A stretch of DNA of 64,000 nt. Source: Nostoc edaphicum CCNP1411 (GTDB lineage Bacteria; Cyanobacteriota; Cyanobacteriia; Cyanobacteriales; Nostocaceae). A model generated the notes under the pieces. It was not told the DNA's origin. It searched no databases and saw only the letters and a list, made by a program, of their open reading frames with translations. The position numbers were made by a program, and so were the translations under genes. The stretch is from contig NZ_CP054698.1 of NCBI RefSeq assembly GCF_014023275.1, positions 4,340,001 through 4,404,000 on the forward strand. Reading direction: 5' to 3'. Positions 18,674 through 29,290 of the stretch are shown here, piece by piece. Position 1 is the first letter of the stretch; the number at the start of each line of letters is the position of its first letter.

Positions 18674-18868
18674 AGCTTGCAATAGAAAATTATACCAGTT
18701 GTAAACTTGGTAAAATACACGTCATTTGTAGGGGCATAACATTGTTATGCCCTTTTCGCGCTTTGTATCCAAAGATTTTTTAAACCCGCCGAGGGAGATT
18801 TTGTTTGTATAGTTACGATTTTTATAGCGCATCTCGTTTATCTAAAATACACTTTGACCTTTCTCTAA

Positions 18869-19053
18869 ACCTCTCCCCTACAAAGGGCTACGGTGTACAC
18901 ACAAGTCCTTTTGACCCCCTCTAACTCCCCCTTGCAAAGGGGGAGAACCGGATATTTCCCCCCTTTGCAAGGGGGGATTAAGGGGGGTAAATCCAGGGTT
19001 TGGGCTTCATTACCAATATGTGTGTACACCTTAGCCTACAAGGGGAGAGGCTT
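18869..19053. mobile_element. MITE-like nested inverted repeat
   Basis: Outer arms of ~35 bp are imperfect inverted copies: CTCTCCCC...GGTGTACACACA on the left (18869-18903) and TGTGTGTACACC...GGGGAGAG on the right (19018-19053). An inner pair (CCCCTTGCAAAGGGGGA against TTTGCAAGGGGGG) gives a second hairpin. No protein is encoded. Such foldback elements are typical non-autonomous elements in Nostoc-type genomes. Confidence 0.6.
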
Positions 19054-19134
19054 GGAATCTTACTCCCCTTCCCTTGTAGGGAAGGGGCTGGGGGTTAGGT
19101 CTGTATTGGACTTCATCGAGTCACCTGGGCATTT

Positions 19135-19428
19135 TTGAGCCTCAGAAGGTCAACGTCGAGCCTCAGAAGGTCAACGTCGAGCCTCAGAAGGTCAACATTG
19201 AGCCTCAAAAGGTCAACATTGAGCCTCAGAAGGTCAACGTCGAGCCTCAGAAGGTCAACGTCGAGCCTCAGAAGGTCAACGTCGAGCCTCAGAAGGTCAA
19301 CATTGAGCCTCAGAAGGTCAACATTGAGCCTCAGAAGGTCAACATTGAGCCTCAAAAGGTCAACATTGAGCCTCAAAAGGTCAACGTCGAGCCTCAGAAG
19401 GTCAACATTGAGCCTCAGAAGGTCAACG
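19135..19428. repeat. 21-bp tandem repeat, 14 copies
   Basis: Fourteen head-to-tail copies of (T/C)GAGCCTCAGAAGGTCAAC-type 21-mers, with variation confined to three positions (TTG/TCG, CAG/CAA, ACA/ACG). Because 21 is divisible by 3, the array is open on both strands (SLRRSTL on plus, RLNVDLL on minus). No start signal or family supports translation, so I treat it as a repeat. It ends about 100 bp before the NTPase/TPR gene. Confidence 0.93.
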
Positions 19429-19528
19429 CATAAAAATTACCTAGAAAAAGTCTGGTAAATTCCGAAATACAGCATTTATATTTAGTAGTTATTCTGTAAA
19501 CATTAGCACCTCAAAATTGAATCTTGTA

Positions 19529-22197
19529 ATGAACCCACAAAACAAGCCCAAGAGTCTACAAGATATTCTTAAGCAGCGTCAACAATCAGGTTTTGTGGGT
19601 CGTGAAGACCAAGTAAACCAATTTCGCCAAAATTTAGCATTCCCCCCAGAAGACGATCGCCGTCGTTTTTTGTATAACGTTTGGGGTCAAGGCGGAGTTG
19701 GAAAAAGTACCCTGCTGCGACAGTTTCGTAAAATTGCTGACGAAGCAAAAATCATTTCGGCTTACATCGATGAAGCTGAAAAAACTATACCAGAAGTCAT
19801 GGGCCGTCTAGCTGAGGATTTAGAACGGCAAGGTCATAAACTAACGCAGTTTACAGAACGCTACAAAGTTTACCGTCAAAAGCGCCAAGAATTAGAAACC
19901 GATCCAGAAGCTCCTCAAGGCTTTTCGGCTTTTGTTGGGAAAACTATGGCAAAAACTGGTGTGCGTCTAGCGCGTCGAGTTCCCGTTGGCGGTGCTGTAT
20001 TTGACTTTGTAGATGAGGATGCTTTTGCTACCCAAGCTGGAGAATGGGCTTCTTATGTTGCAAAGAAAATAACAAATAAAGATGAGGTGCGTTTAGTTCA
20101 AGAACCTGAAGAAGTTCTGACTCCGCTATTTTTGCAAGATATTTTTAAAATTGCTAAAGAAACTGGTGTTGTTTTGTTTTTTGATACTTATGAACGCACC
20201 GGAGAATTTCTAGATAACTGGCTACGGGAAATTCTGGAGGGTCGTCACGGTGAATTATCTTTCAATATATTAATAACCATCGCCGGTCGGCATGAATTAG
20301 ATATTGTTGGGCATCTTATGAGGGGGTAATAGCTCGTTTCCCTCTGGAACCATTTACAGAAGAAGAAGCCCAACAATATCTAACTCGCAAAGGCATTACA
20401 GACAATCGCGTTGTTGAAGTGATTTTACACCTTTCTGGAAACTTACCCCTGCTAGTGGGAATGCTAGCAGATACTCATCCCAATGACCCCAATCAGGTAA
20501 TTGAGCCTAGCAGCAGTGCTGTAGAACGCTTTTTAAAATGGATTGACGATCCCAAACGGCGACAAGTGGCGCTTGATGGTGCTATTCCTCGGTGCTTGAA
20601 TCGGGATGTTATAGCTAAATTGAGAGCAGAAGAAGAAGCTGACGAGTTATTTACTTGGCTAAAAGAAACATCCTTTGTCAATGAACGTACCGACGGCTGG
20701 GCTTATCATGATGTTGTTAAAACCCAAATGTTACGCCACAAGCGCCTTTTATCACCGCAAAGTTGGGCTGATATACATGGTAAGTTGGCAGAATATTATG
20801 ACAGCCTGCGGAATGATCTGCAATTAAAGGAAGAAGAAAAACAGCGCGATCCTAGCTGGCAAAGTCACACATTAAACGTGTTGTACCACAACTTATGTCA
20901 GTCACCGCAAAAGAATTTATCTGTAGCTCTCAATGAATTTCTTGCTGCACTCAAAAATCAACGCAAATTTGCCCAACAATATGCAGAAATAATGCTTCAG
21001 GCTGGTAAAGATGTCGATTCTTCTGAAGTTCAGCGTTGGGGTGAGCAACTAGCAAATGGGTTAAAAGCTTATGAGGAGGACGTTTATCAAGTTACGTTGG
21101 AAATGTTTACCGCAGTCTTACAGAATTCTAGGATTGAGGTTAAATGGCAACCAATTGCTCTAGGTTGGCGCGGTGAAACTTACCGCTTAATGAAGCGTTA
21201 CCCAGAAGCACTACAAGATTTTGACCGCGCGATTGAACTTGACCCCAAATATGACTGGGCGATCGCATGTCGCGGTCAAACTTACCACAAAATGAAGTGC
21301 TACAGGGAAGCCCTACAAGATTTTGACCGCGCTATTGAACTCAATTCCAAATTTGACTGGGCAATCGCACATCGCGCTCGGACTTACCACCGAATGAAGT
21401 TTTACAGGGAAGCCCTACAAGATTTTGACCGCGCTATTGAACTCAATCCCAAATTTGACTGGGCGATCGTACTTCGCGCTCAAACTTACCACCGAATGAA
21501 GTTTTACAGGGAAGCCCTACAAGATTTTGACCGCGCTATTGAACTCAATCCCAAATTTGACTGGGCGATCGCACATCGCGCTCGGACTTACCACCGAATG
21601 AAGTTTTACAGGGAAGCCCTACAAGATTTTGACCGCGCTATTGAACTCAATCCCAAATTTGACTGGGCGATCGTACTTCGCGCTCAAACTTACCAATCAA
21701 TGGAGCGTTACCCAGAAGCCCTAAAAGATTTTGACCGTGCGATTGAACTTAACCCCAAATATGACTGGGCGATCGTACATCGCGGTCAAACTTACTTGAT
21801 GCTTAAGCTATATAATGAGGCTCTTGCAGATTTCAACCGGGCTATTAACTTAGATTCTGACAGTAATTGGAAATTGTATAATCGCGCTTTAGCTTACCTA
21901 GCTCTTAACCAAGCAGATAAAGCACGGGCTGATTTACTACTTGCTATCAAGCTTGCTAAAGAAGATTACGAAAAAGATGCTAAAGACTGGAATAATGCCT
22001 TTAACTTAGCCCTTTACTATTTAGTTGCTCAATATAATCAACCAGCAGAGCAGTTATATCGCTATGTTTTATCTCAAGGTGCTTCCTTAGAGCTTATCCA
22101 TGCAGCTATCCAAGACCTAAATGACTTTTTAACCGTGTTCCCTGACCATGTGCAGGCTAAATCCATGCGACAGTTGTTGCAGTCTTCTCTAACTTAG
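19529..22197 (+). pseudogene. P-loop NTPase with C-terminal TPR repeats, frameshifted
   Basis: Two adjacent frames make one protein. The first (to a stop at 20327-20329) has GFVGREDQVNQF then Walker A GQGGVGKST (residues 53-61) and a Walker B-like VVLFFDTYE. The second, continuing in the -1 frame, reads WASYEGVIARFPLEPFTEEEA immediately past the break and ends with about eight TPR units. The shift is at roughly 20305-20312 (GATATTGTTGGG) and one missing base would explain it. The architecture is that of STAND-type signalling or defence ATPases, where TPRs sense a trigger. Start ATG 19529 is preferred to TTG 19517. It could be a true pseudogene, a sequencing error, or rarely a programmed shift. 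Confidence 0.8.
21172..21885 (+). repeat. Seven 102-bp units encoding TPR motifs
   Basis: Each 102-bp unit encodes a 34-residue TPR (YREALQDFDRAIELNPKFDW). Units at 21376-21477 and 21580-21681 look identical base for base, and the unit between differs at only a few positions, so the array expanded recently. A more diverged eighth TPR-like unit follows from 21886. Confidence 0.85.
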
Positions 22198-22598
22198 GTT
22201 GTGTAATTTCCAACCTACCCGCCAGAAAACCCACAAGTCCCAACAACCGCCTGAGAATCAATTCTCTCTCTTACATCTAAAATCTTCTAAACAAAACTAG
22301 AAAAGGGTTTCAGTCCACTTGAGTGGACTTGCGCTATGAGCCTGAGATTTCAATCTCTGGCGGACAAACAGGTAAGCGCAAAATCCGAGCTAACTTGCCT
22401 TCGGGAGACTGGCGGCTAAACCCAATTGCCTACAAACATTAAGCGATGCCTGCGGCGGGCTACGCCTACGCTACTACTACTTTGTCTTGCTTATGACAAA
22501 CCGTAGGCGATCGCTAAACCCAATTGCCTACAAATATTAAGCGATCGCAACTACTACTTTGTCTTGCTTATGACAAACCGTAGGCGATCGCTTTGTTG
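22198..22598. other. Intergenic region with interspersed repeats
   Basis: Holds a short inverted repeat (CAGTCCACTTGAGTGGACT at 22312-22330) and two repeats of the ~80-bp unit described separately (22415-22514 and 22513-22592). No gene seen. Confidence 0.6.
22415..22592. repeat. 80-bp interspersed repeat, copies A and B
   Basis: Copy B (22513-22592) begins GCTAAACCCAATTGCC and ends TAGGCGATCGCT. Copy A (22415-22514) is the same unit carrying an extra GC-rich piece (TGCGGCGGGCTACGCC) in its middle. Copy C lies at 22857-22936, across the antitoxin-like gene. Confidence 0.85.
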
Positions 22599-22844
22599 TT
22601 AAGCTGTGGGTAATCGATCGCAAGATTCCGGTTCAATATCTGGTACTTTCGCTAAAACTGCGTCGTATTTTTCTCGACTACCTCGCTTTGCTAACTCCCC
22701 TAGATAAATTTCAGTTGTGAGTGCAGCGATTTTCTCCGCAACTGCTGTCGCCACAAACTGATCGATAGAAATCCCGTCTTGTTTGGCAAGTTCCTGCAAA
22801 CTTTTGTACAAAGAGTCAGGAAGCTGAATGCTGAGGTTGCTCAT
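22599..22844 (-). CDS. Antitoxin-like ribbon-helix-helix protein
   Basis: An 81-residue protein: MSNLSIQLPDSLYKSLQELAKQDGISIDQFVATAVAEKIAAL matches the CopG/HicB-type ribbon-helix-helix, followed by a short acidic tail. Such proteins are usually antitoxins or plasmid regulators. No toxin gene is next to it: the following region on this strand is repeat DNA. Copies of an 80-bp repeat stand immediately on both sides, the downstream one ending 7 bp before the stop codon. It may be an orphan moved or left by repeat recombination. Confidence 0.75.
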   Translation of the reverse strand: MSNLSIQLPDSLYKSLQELAKQDGISIDQFVATAVAEKIAALTTEIYLGELAKRGSREKYDAVLAKVPDIEPESCDRLPTA

Positions 22845-22856
22845 GACAATGCGATC

Positions 22857-22936
22857 GCTAAACCCAATTGCCTACAAACATTAAGCGATCGCAACTACTA
22901 CTTTGTCTTACTCATGACAAACCGTAGGCGATCGCT
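22857..22936. repeat. 80-bp interspersed repeat, copy C
   Basis: Matches copy B (22513-22592) in 77 of 80 positions by eye, in the same orientation. It lies 13 bp upstream of the antitoxin-like start codon and so occupies its promoter region. The remainder of the gap to 23212 shows only a further GCTACGCAAAGCG-type repeat near 23118 and no gene. Confidence 0.85.
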
Positions 22937-23212
22937 TAATTTAAAACTCTTGCAAATACTGGGCAAAAGTCTAATGCCGAGTATTAATTAATGGAACACA
23001 CTTGAGAAGATATTATTAAGCTTTCTCATTGAAATGTCAAGATTTCGCGAAGTAGATGGGTAGAAAAATCCACAACTATCTCATTGCTAGTAAAACGTAT
23101 TTCTGCAAAGAAGCAAGCTACGCAAAGCGTTTCGCCGAAAAGCAATCACCAAAATTTCAACGAAGTTACATTTTGTTGCATAGTAAAGTTTATTCATCCT
23201 TACCTACTGACA

Positions 23213-23869
23213 TCAGCAAAGCTTGCTATTATATATCGCCACTTCCCTTAAATTCTCAGGCTGCGCTGATAAACTCTTGTCACCAAAATGCTGATTCATC
23301 AGCGCGGGGATTTGTGCAGCTTGAATCCGGCTATGGCGCGTTTTATCTGGCATTACTAAGTTAGGCCCAGCTTTACAGTTTTTCATGCAACCAGTGCCCT
23401 TGATTGTAACTTGGTCTTCTAAACCGCGATCGCTTAAAGCTGCCTCCAACGCCTGACAAACTGCTTTACCACCGCGTTTCATGCAATCAGACTTTTGACA
23501 CACCAAAATCGTGGATTTAGTCTTAGCTGGTTTTACCTTGACATTATCAATCGATGGGGGTTTTTGTGGTGCCGCGATGGTTTTAACTGCCGCCATTTCA
23601 GAACGCGCCGCCATCACACGTTCAGCTTTCAGTGTAACTTTGTCTTTTTTTATATCGTATTCTTTATAACCAACAACTTGTAACCAAGTACCGGCTGGTA
23701 GCCGCAAGTCAAAAGCAGCCCGTAAATGTTTAGCAAGTTTAACGTAACATTCACCCTCATGAGTACCTAGCAATAAACCTTTCAGCTTATAGCCATCTTT
23801 AATAACAAAATTTATAAACCTGCCTTCAAGACAAAATTGTGATATTTCCATATTGTGAGATGCACCCAT
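23213..23869 (-). CDS. (2Fe-2S) ferredoxin-like domain protein
   Basis: A 218-residue protein. The N-terminal ~85 residues form an uncharacterised beta-rich domain (FCLEGRFINFVIKDGYKLKG). The C-terminal part (about 118-190) is a thioredoxin-like 2Fe-2S domain with ILVCQKSDCMKRGG and, 30-odd residues later, GTGCMKNCKAGPN; the cysteines match the cluster ligands of the family also found in NuoE and HoxE. It may carry electrons; no partner is adjacent. The start is secure: AGGAGG lies seven bases before the ATG. Confidence 0.88.
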   Translation of the reverse strand: MGASHNMEISQFCLEGRFINFVIKDGYKLKGLLLGTHEGECYVKLAKHLRAAFDLRLPAGTWLQVVGYKEYDIKKDKVTLKAERVMAARSEMAAVKTIAAPQKPPSIDNVKVKPAKTKSTILVCQKSDCMKRGGKAVCQALEAALSDRGLEDQVTIKGTGCMKNCKAGPNLVMPDKTRHSRIQAAQIPALMNQHFGDKSLSAQPENLREVAIYNSKLC

Positions 23870-23938
23870 TTTTTAACCTCCTTTTAACTAATACAAGCTA
23901 TCAAGCGAGATATTCTCAGCAGCCAAAGATTAGAACTG

Positions 23939-24202
23939 TTAGTAGCGGTTTTTCCAGCAGCACTCAAGAGTCAAAATCTGGTCTTGACGGGAAGCTGTTA
24001 ATCGCCGGATCACACTCCAAAGTTGAACAGCTGTCATAGGAGAGCCAATTTCAACTTCTAATGGCTGGTTAGCCTTACAACTACAGGGAATGTCTAACTC
24101 CTTTAGGCGTTGATAGACTTGCCAGCGGTCTGCCCAATTCACCTCTACAAGGTGGTTGCTTTCTAATTCTGAACTAAACGATTTCAAGAAAATTGCCCTC
24201 AA
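23939..24202 (-). CDS. Conserved hypothetical cyanobacterial protein
   Basis: An 87-residue frame with a TTG start (MRAIFLKSFSSELESNHLVEVNWADRW); an in-frame stop lies just upstream and no ATG is available, so TTG or an internal start must be used. The pattern WQVYQRLKELDIPC, SPMTAVQLWSVIRRLTASR and CCW looks protein-like and resembles a short conserved cyanobacterial family, but I know no function. Three cysteines (IPCSCK, ECCW) could bind metal or form disulfides. Confidence 0.6.
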   Translation of the reverse strand: MRAIFLKSFSSELESNHLVEVNWADRWQVYQRLKELDIPCSCKANQPLEVEIGSPMTAVQLWSVIRRLTASRQDQILTLECCWKNRY

Positions 24203-24705
24203 AGTGCAACAAACTTGCAGTAACTACCGCGATTTAACTTTCTGCTTTTTGAAAGTCTTAGGAGTCTAACCTCTTAAAACCAGCATACCTTAAGTGCAAA
24301 CAATTCTCATTAATTTTGGAAAAAAAATCAAACTTTTACACCTATTCCATATTCAGAGGGGGAAGAGGCAGAGGTGCAGGGAGCAGGGAGCAGAGGGGAA
24401 AGAGGTAATTTTTATTTTTTATTCTCTCCCTTGTCCCTTGCATCCTGACCCCTGCTCCCTTGCTTCTTCACCACTCCCCGCTCCTGTTGGAAAATATGCA
24501 TATTTATACTGGGATGTCAATATTAATGAGATATTTATGCAACTTCATGGGTGTGCCATCATTCAGCAAACAATAAACTTGAGACTTTTTGTAAGTAAAA
24601 ATACAAAATCTTGTGATGGCAAATTGGCTTGCTCTTATTATTAAAATGTTAATATGTTAAAAATAAGCAGTTAAAATCTATAACTGTTGAAAAGAGAGGA
24701 ACACA
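24203..24705. other. Intergenic region upstream of dpsA
   Basis: Holds a purine-rich then pyrimidine-rich low-complexity pair (about 24356-24480) and an AT-rich 200-bp stretch that should contain the dpsA promoter. No gene seen; a 116-codon frame here is translated low complexity. Confidence 0.5.
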
Positions 24706-25260
24706 ATGTCTGAAACGCAAACTTTGTTACGGAATTTTGGTCATGTATATGACAATCCCGTGTTGCTGGATCACAGCGTAACTGCTCCAGTCACAGAAGG
24801 ATTCAACGTTATATTAGCTAGTTTCCAGGCACTGTACTTGCAGTACCAAAAGCATCATTTTGTAGTTGAAGGCTCAGAATTTTACTCTCTGCATGAGTTT
24901 TTTAACGAAAGCTACAACCAAGTACAAGACCACATCCATGAAATTGGAGAACGTTTGGATGGATTGGGTGGTGTGCCAGTAGCTACCTTTAGCAAATTAG
25001 CAGAATTAACTGTTTTTGAGCAAGAATCCGAAGGCGTATATTCTTCTCGCCAAATGGTGGAAAATGACCTCGCTGCCGAACAAGCAATCATTGGCGTAAT
25101 TCGTCGTCAGGCTGCTCAGGCAGAGAGTTTAGGCGATCGGGGCACACGCTATCTGTACGAAAAGATTTTGTTGAAAACTGAGGAACGTGCATATCATTTG
25201 TCTCACTTCCTCGCCAAAGACAGCTTAACTTTAGGATTTGTCCAAGCTGCTCAAAGCTAA
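24706..25260 (+). CDS. dpsA: Dps-family ferritin-like protein, DpsA type
   Basis: Dps proteins form 12-subunit cages that oxidise Fe(II) with peroxide and protect DNA. This 184-residue protein is close to the cyanobacterial DpsA group: [44 protein letters not shown], and LGGVPVATF. The two ferroxidase histidines (KHHF and SLHEF) are present; the usual following Asp is replaced by Asn in this group. A strong Shine-Dalgarno (AGAGGAA) precedes the ATG and a clear terminator follows, so the gene is monocistronic. It is probably induced by oxidative or iron stress. Confidence 0.94.
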   Translation: MSETQTLLRNFGHVYDNPVLLDHSVTAPVTEGFNVILASFQALYLQYQKHHFVVEGSEFYSLHEFFNESYNQVQDHIHEIGERLDGLGGVPVATFSKLAELTVFEQESEGVYSSRQMVENDLAAEQAIIGVIRRQAAQAESLGDRGTRYLYEKILLKTEERAYHLSHFLAKDSLTLGFVQAAQS

Positions 25261-25338
25261 AACTCTCATAATCTAGATTTTTCTACCTAGACTGAAAGAA
25301 AAAGTTGGCAGCACCAACTCTTAAAATATTATTAAAAG

Positions 25339-25375
25339 TGGCAGAGAATGGTATCCCTATTTCTCTGCCATTTTT
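25339..25375 (+). terminator. Rho-independent terminator of dpsA
   Basis: TGGCAGAGAA (25339-25348) pairs perfectly with TTCTCTGCCA (25361-25370), followed by a T run. It lies 78 bp after the dpsA stop. Confidence 0.9.
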
Positions 25376-25854
25376 AATCTAAGTAAACATATTTATATAA
25401 TATTTAATATTGAAAACCTTTAGCAATTAGCTAGTTAAGATAGATTTTTATCTAAGTAATCTATTTGTGCTGAATAAGCAAATAGATATATGCCAAAATA
25501 AATCACCAATTGTTGAAAGTTATCATCAGCTTAAATAACAAAGATTTGCAAAAGCTTTAAAAATTTGAGCATCACAATTAAATAAAATTAGAAATACAAA
25601 ATAATTGTTGGGCATTGGGCATTGGGCATTGGGAAAAGACAAGGAAGAAAGTTGTTCAATAATTCTCCCTTGTCCCCCTCATCTCCCTCATTTCCCCCTG
25701 CCTCCCCTGTTCCCTGCCCCCCTGCCCCCTGCTCCCTGCCCCTCTGCCTCTTTCTGTCATCAAACTTAGAAAACTTAATAATAAAAAGCACGACAGGGGG
25801 TAAAGACCCTTAAAATAATCAGGATTTGTATTCTCGTACTCCAAGGCAACGACT
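25376..25854. other. Intergenic region before carB with heptamer repeat
   Basis: About 230 bp of very AT-rich sequence, then GGGCATT heptamers (25607-25632) and a CCCCTG-rich tract to about 25760. The last 90 bp should contain the carB promoter. Small frames on both strands here are translated low complexity. Confidence 0.6.
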
Positions 25855-28800
25855 ATGCCCCGCCGTGATGACCTCCGGAAGATTCTACTGTTAGGCTCTG
25901 GCCCAATTGTGATTGGACAAGCCTGTGAGTTTGACTACTCTGGCACTCAAGCCTGCAAAGCGCTCCGAGAAGAAGGCTATGAAGTGGTTTTGGTCAACTC
26001 CAACCCTGCAACGATTATGACCGACCCGGAAACGGCCGATCGCACTTACATTGAGCCGCTGACACCGGAATTGGTCGAAAAAGTCATCGAGAAAGAACGC
26101 CCCGATGCTTTACTACCAACGATGGGAGGGCAAACCGCCCTCAACCTCGCCGTTGCTTTAGCCAAAAATGGGGTGTTGGAAAAATACGGCGTTGAGTTAA
26201 TCGGCGCTAAACTACCAGCCATTGAAAAAGCCGAAGATCGAAAACTTTTTGGTGAGGCAATGGCAAGGATTGGGGTAGCTGTGTGTCCCAGCGACACAGC
26301 CGAAACTTTGGAAGAAGCCAAAGCTGTTGCCCGCCAAATTGGTAGTTATCCCCTAATTATTCGTCCAGCTTTCACAATGGGTGGAAGCGGCGGCGGTATT
26401 GCCTATAACCAAGAAGAATTTGAAGAAATGGCACAGGTAGGTATAGATGCCAGCCCTGTTTCGCAAATTCTCATTGACCAGTCTTTACTCGGCTGGAAAG
26501 AATATGAGCTTGAAGTGATGCGTGACTTGGCAGATAACGTGGTGATTATCTGTTCCATCGAAAACCTTGACCCTATGGGCATTCACACCGGGGACTCAAT
26601 TACCGTCGCTCCCGCGCAAACCCTCACTGATAAAGAATATCAAAGGCTGCGGGATATGGCAATTAAAATCATCCGCGAGATCGGTGTGGAAACTGGCGGT
26701 TCTAATATCCAGTTTGCCGTCAATCCGCTGAATGGTGATGTGGTTGTAATTGAGATGAACCCCCGCGTTTCCCGCAGTTCGGCTTTGTCTTCCAAAGCGA
26801 CGGGTTTCCCTATCGCCAAGATGGCAGCAAAGCTAGCTGTGGGCTACACCTTGGATGAAATTAAAAATGACATCACCAAGAAAACTCCCGCATCCTTTGA
26901 GCCGACAATTGACTATGTGGTGACAAAAATTCCCCGCTTCGCCTTTGAAAAATTCCCCGGTTCCGACCCAGTACTGACAACTCAAATGAAGTCTGTCGGG
27001 GAAGCAATGGCTATTGGACGGACTTTCAACGAATCCTTCCAAAAGGCACTGCGATCGCTCGAAACAGGACGCGCTGGTTGGGGTTGTGACAAAGCCGAAA
27101 AATTGCCCAGTGGTGAACAAATCCGCGCCCAACTGCGGACACCTAACCCCGATCGCATTTTCGCCGTGCGTCATGCCTTGCAGCAAGGGATGACCATTGA
27201 GGAAATCTATGAACTCACTGGTATTGACCGATGGTTCTTGGATAAATTGCAACAACTGCTAGATGTCGAGAAATTCCTCAAGCGGACACCTTTACAGCAA
27301 TTGACAAAAGAGCAACTCTATGAAGTGAAACGGGACGGATATAGCGATCGCCAAATTGCTTATGCCACCAAAACCACCGAAGATGAAGTTCGCGCTTACC
27401 GCAAGTCACTAGGGATTATCCCAGTTTACAAAACCGTAGATACCTGCGCGGCTGAGTTTGAAGCCTTTACGCCCTACTACTATTCTACCTACGAAGAAGA
27501 AACAGAAGTTTTGCCAGCAACTAAGCCCAAAGTTTTGATTTTGGGTGGTGGCCCCAACCGCATTGGACAGGGAATTGAGTTTGACTATTGTTGTTGTCAC
27601 GCCGCTTATGCCTTGAAGGATGCGGGGTATGAGACGATTATGGTCAACTCGAACCCAGAGACAGTTTCGACAGACTACGATACTAGCGATCGCCTTTACT
27701 TTGAGCCTTTAACAAAAGAAGATGTCCTTAACATCATCGAAACTGAAAATCCAGTTGGGGTAATTATCCAGTTTGGCGGACAAACACCGCTAAAATTGGC
27801 TATCCCATTACAAGAGTTTCTTACCAATAACACTTCTGGACTGGTCACTAAAATTTGGGGTACATCGCCAGATTCCATCGATATGGCGGAAAACCGGGAA
27901 CGGTTTGAAAAGATTCTCCAACAGTTAAATATTGCCCAACCGCCTAATGGGATTGCGCGGAGTTACGAAGATGCGCTGATTGTCGCCAAACGCATTGGCT
28001 ATCCGGTGGTGGTGCGTCCCAGCTATGTGTTGGGGGGACGGGCGATGGAAATCGTTTATTCTGATGCTGAGTTGGAACGCTACATGACCTTTGCGGTACT
28101 AGTGGAACCAGAACATCCGATTTTGATTGATAAGTTTTTAGAAAACGCCATTGAAGTGGATGTTGATGCGATCGCCGATCACACAGGACGGGTAGTGATT
28201 GGTGGCATCATGGAACACATCGAGCAAGCAGGGATTCACTCAGGAGATTCTGCTTGTTCCTTACCTTCCATTTCCCTATCACCAGCAGTTCTCAATCAAA
28301 TTCGCACGTGGACAGTGCAGCTAGCGCAAGCGTTGTCAGTTGTGGGGTTGATGAATATCCAATTTGCCGTTATCGGCGCAAGTAGCTATTCTCCCCAAGT
28401 TTACATTCTGGAAGCTAATCCCCGTGCCTCACGCACAGTACCCTTTGTATCTAAAGCAACGGGGGTACAGTTAGCAAAATTAGCATCCTTAATTATGTCG
28501 GGCAAAACCTTAGAGGAGCTAAATTTCACAGAGGAAATCATCCCCACACATATTGCAGTAAAAGAAGCTGTATTACCCTTTAATAAATTCCCAGGAACTG
28601 ATACAATATTGGGCCCAGAAATGAGATCCACTGGTGAGGTAATGGGGATTGATAGCGACTTTGGCCGGGCCTTTGCCAAAGCGGAATTGGGTGCTGGGGA
28701 GCGTTTACCACTGACGGGAACTGTATTTGTATCAATGAGCGATCGCGATAAAGCTGCTGCAAGTGGTGTGGTGAAGGAATTTATCGATTTGGGCTTTACA

Positions 28801-29121
28801 GTGATGGCTACCCTTGGTACACGCCGAGTTCTTCTGGAACAGGGGCTAAATATTGAATTAGTCCTAAAACTCCATGAAGGTCGTCCCCACGTCCTAGATG
28901 CAATCAAAAATCAAAAAATCCAACTTATTATCAACACACCTTCCGGGGAAGAAGCTCAGACTGATGCTAGGTTAATCCGCCGCACAGCCTTAGCCTACAA
29001 AATTCCCATCATTACTACCATTGCCGGCGCGAAAGCTACCGTCGCCGCCATCCGTTCCTTACAAAATACGACTTTGGACGTAAAAACCATCCAAGAGTAC
29101 TGCGCGATTGTGAGGGAGTAG
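25855..29121 (+). CDS. carB: Carbamoyl-phosphate synthase large subunit
   Basis: CarB makes carbamoyl phosphate from bicarbonate, ammonia and ATP for pyrimidine and arginine synthesis; the small subunit CarA is elsewhere. At 1088 residues it is full-length. The two homologous halves are evident: [21 protein letters not shown] at the start and [21 protein letters not shown] near residue 562, each followed by an ATP-grasp domain ([38 protein letters not shown]). The last ~140 residues form the regulatory MGS-like domain. Arginine supply links it to cyanophycin. Dense heptamer repeats follow the stop. Confidence 0.98.
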   Translation: MPRRDDLRKILLLGSGPIVIGQACEFDYSGTQACKALREEGYEVVLVNSNPATIMTDPETADRTYIEPLTPELVEKVIEKERPDALLPTMGGQTALNLAVALAKNGVLEKYGVELIGAKLPAIEKAEDRKLFGEAMARIGVAVCPSDTAETLEEAKAVARQIGSYPLIIRPAFTMGGSGGGIAYNQEEFEEMAQVGIDASPVSQILIDQSLLGWKEYELEVMRDLADNVVIICSIENLDPMGIHTGDSITVAPAQTLTDKEYQRLRDMAIKIIREIGVETGGSNIQFAVNPLNGDVVVIEMNPRVSRSSALSSKATGFPIAKMAAKLAVGYTLDEIKNDITKKTPASFEPTIDYVVTKIPRFAFEKFPGSDPVLTTQMKSVGEAMAIGRTFNESFQKALRSLETGRAGWGCDKAEKLPSGEQIRAQLRTPNPDRIFAVRHALQQGMTIEEIYELTGIDRWFLDKLQQLLDVEKFLKRTPLQQLTKEQLYEVKRDGYSDRQIAYATKTTEDEVRAYRKSLGIIPVYKTVDTCAAEFEAFTPYYYSTYEEETEVLPATKPKVLILGGGPNRIGQGIEFDYCCCHAAYALKDAGYETIMVNSNPETVSTDYDTSDRLYFEPLTKEDVLNIIETENPVGVIIQFGGQTPLKLAIPLQEFLTNNTSGLVTKIWGTSPDSIDMAENRERFEKILQQLNIAQPPNGIARSYEDALIVAKRIGYPVVVRPSYVLGGRAMEIVYSDAELERYMTFAVLVEPEHPILIDKFLENAIEVDVDAIADHTGRVVIGGIMEHIEQAGIHSGDSACSLPSISLSPAVLNQIRTWTVQLAQALSVVGLMNIQFAVIGASSYSPQVYILEANPRASRTVPFVSKATGVQLAKLASLIMSGKTLEELNFTEEIIPTHIAVKEAVLPFNKFPGTDTILGPEMRSTGEVMGIDSDFGRAFAKAELGAGERLPLTGTVFVSMSDRDKAAASGVVKEFIDLGFTVMATLGTRRVLLEQGLNIELVLKLHEGRPHVLDAIKNQKIQLIINTPSGEEAQTDARLIRRTALAYKIPIITTIAGAKATVAAIRSLQNTTLDVKTIQEYCAIVRE

Positions 29122-29290
29122 GGAATAGGGAGTAGGGAGTAGGGAATAGGGAGTAGGGAATAGGGAGTAGGGATTGGCGACTAAGGGTTGGGACTAGAAC
29201 AAAGTTTTTCAAATACCCAGTCCCCAGTCCCCAATGCCCAATGCCCAATGCCCAATGCCCAATGCCCAATGCCCAATGCCCAATGCCCAA
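29119..29290. repeat. Paired heptamer arrays after carB
   Basis: GGGAGTA/GGGAATA heptamers (29119-29174) overlap the carB stop codon. A second array, (CCCCAGT)2 then about eight CAATGCC units, spans 29216-29290. These are two unrelated heptamer families side by side. Confidence 0.9.

Noticed and set aside
19113..19376. 87-codon minus-strand frame made of RLNVDLL heptads
   Set aside because: It is the translation of the 21-bp tandem array; the plus strand is equally open, and no start signal is seen.
19135..19428. CRISPR array
   Set aside because: Units are head-to-tail without spacers, so it is a simple tandem repeat.
23056..23364. 102-codon plus-strand frame
   Set aside because: Overlaps the well-supported 2Fe-2S gene on the other strand and contains a dispersed GCTACGCAAAGCG repeat.
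24294..24644. 116-codon plus-strand frame before dpsA
   Set aside because: Mostly translated purine/pyrimidine low-complexity sequence in the promoter region.
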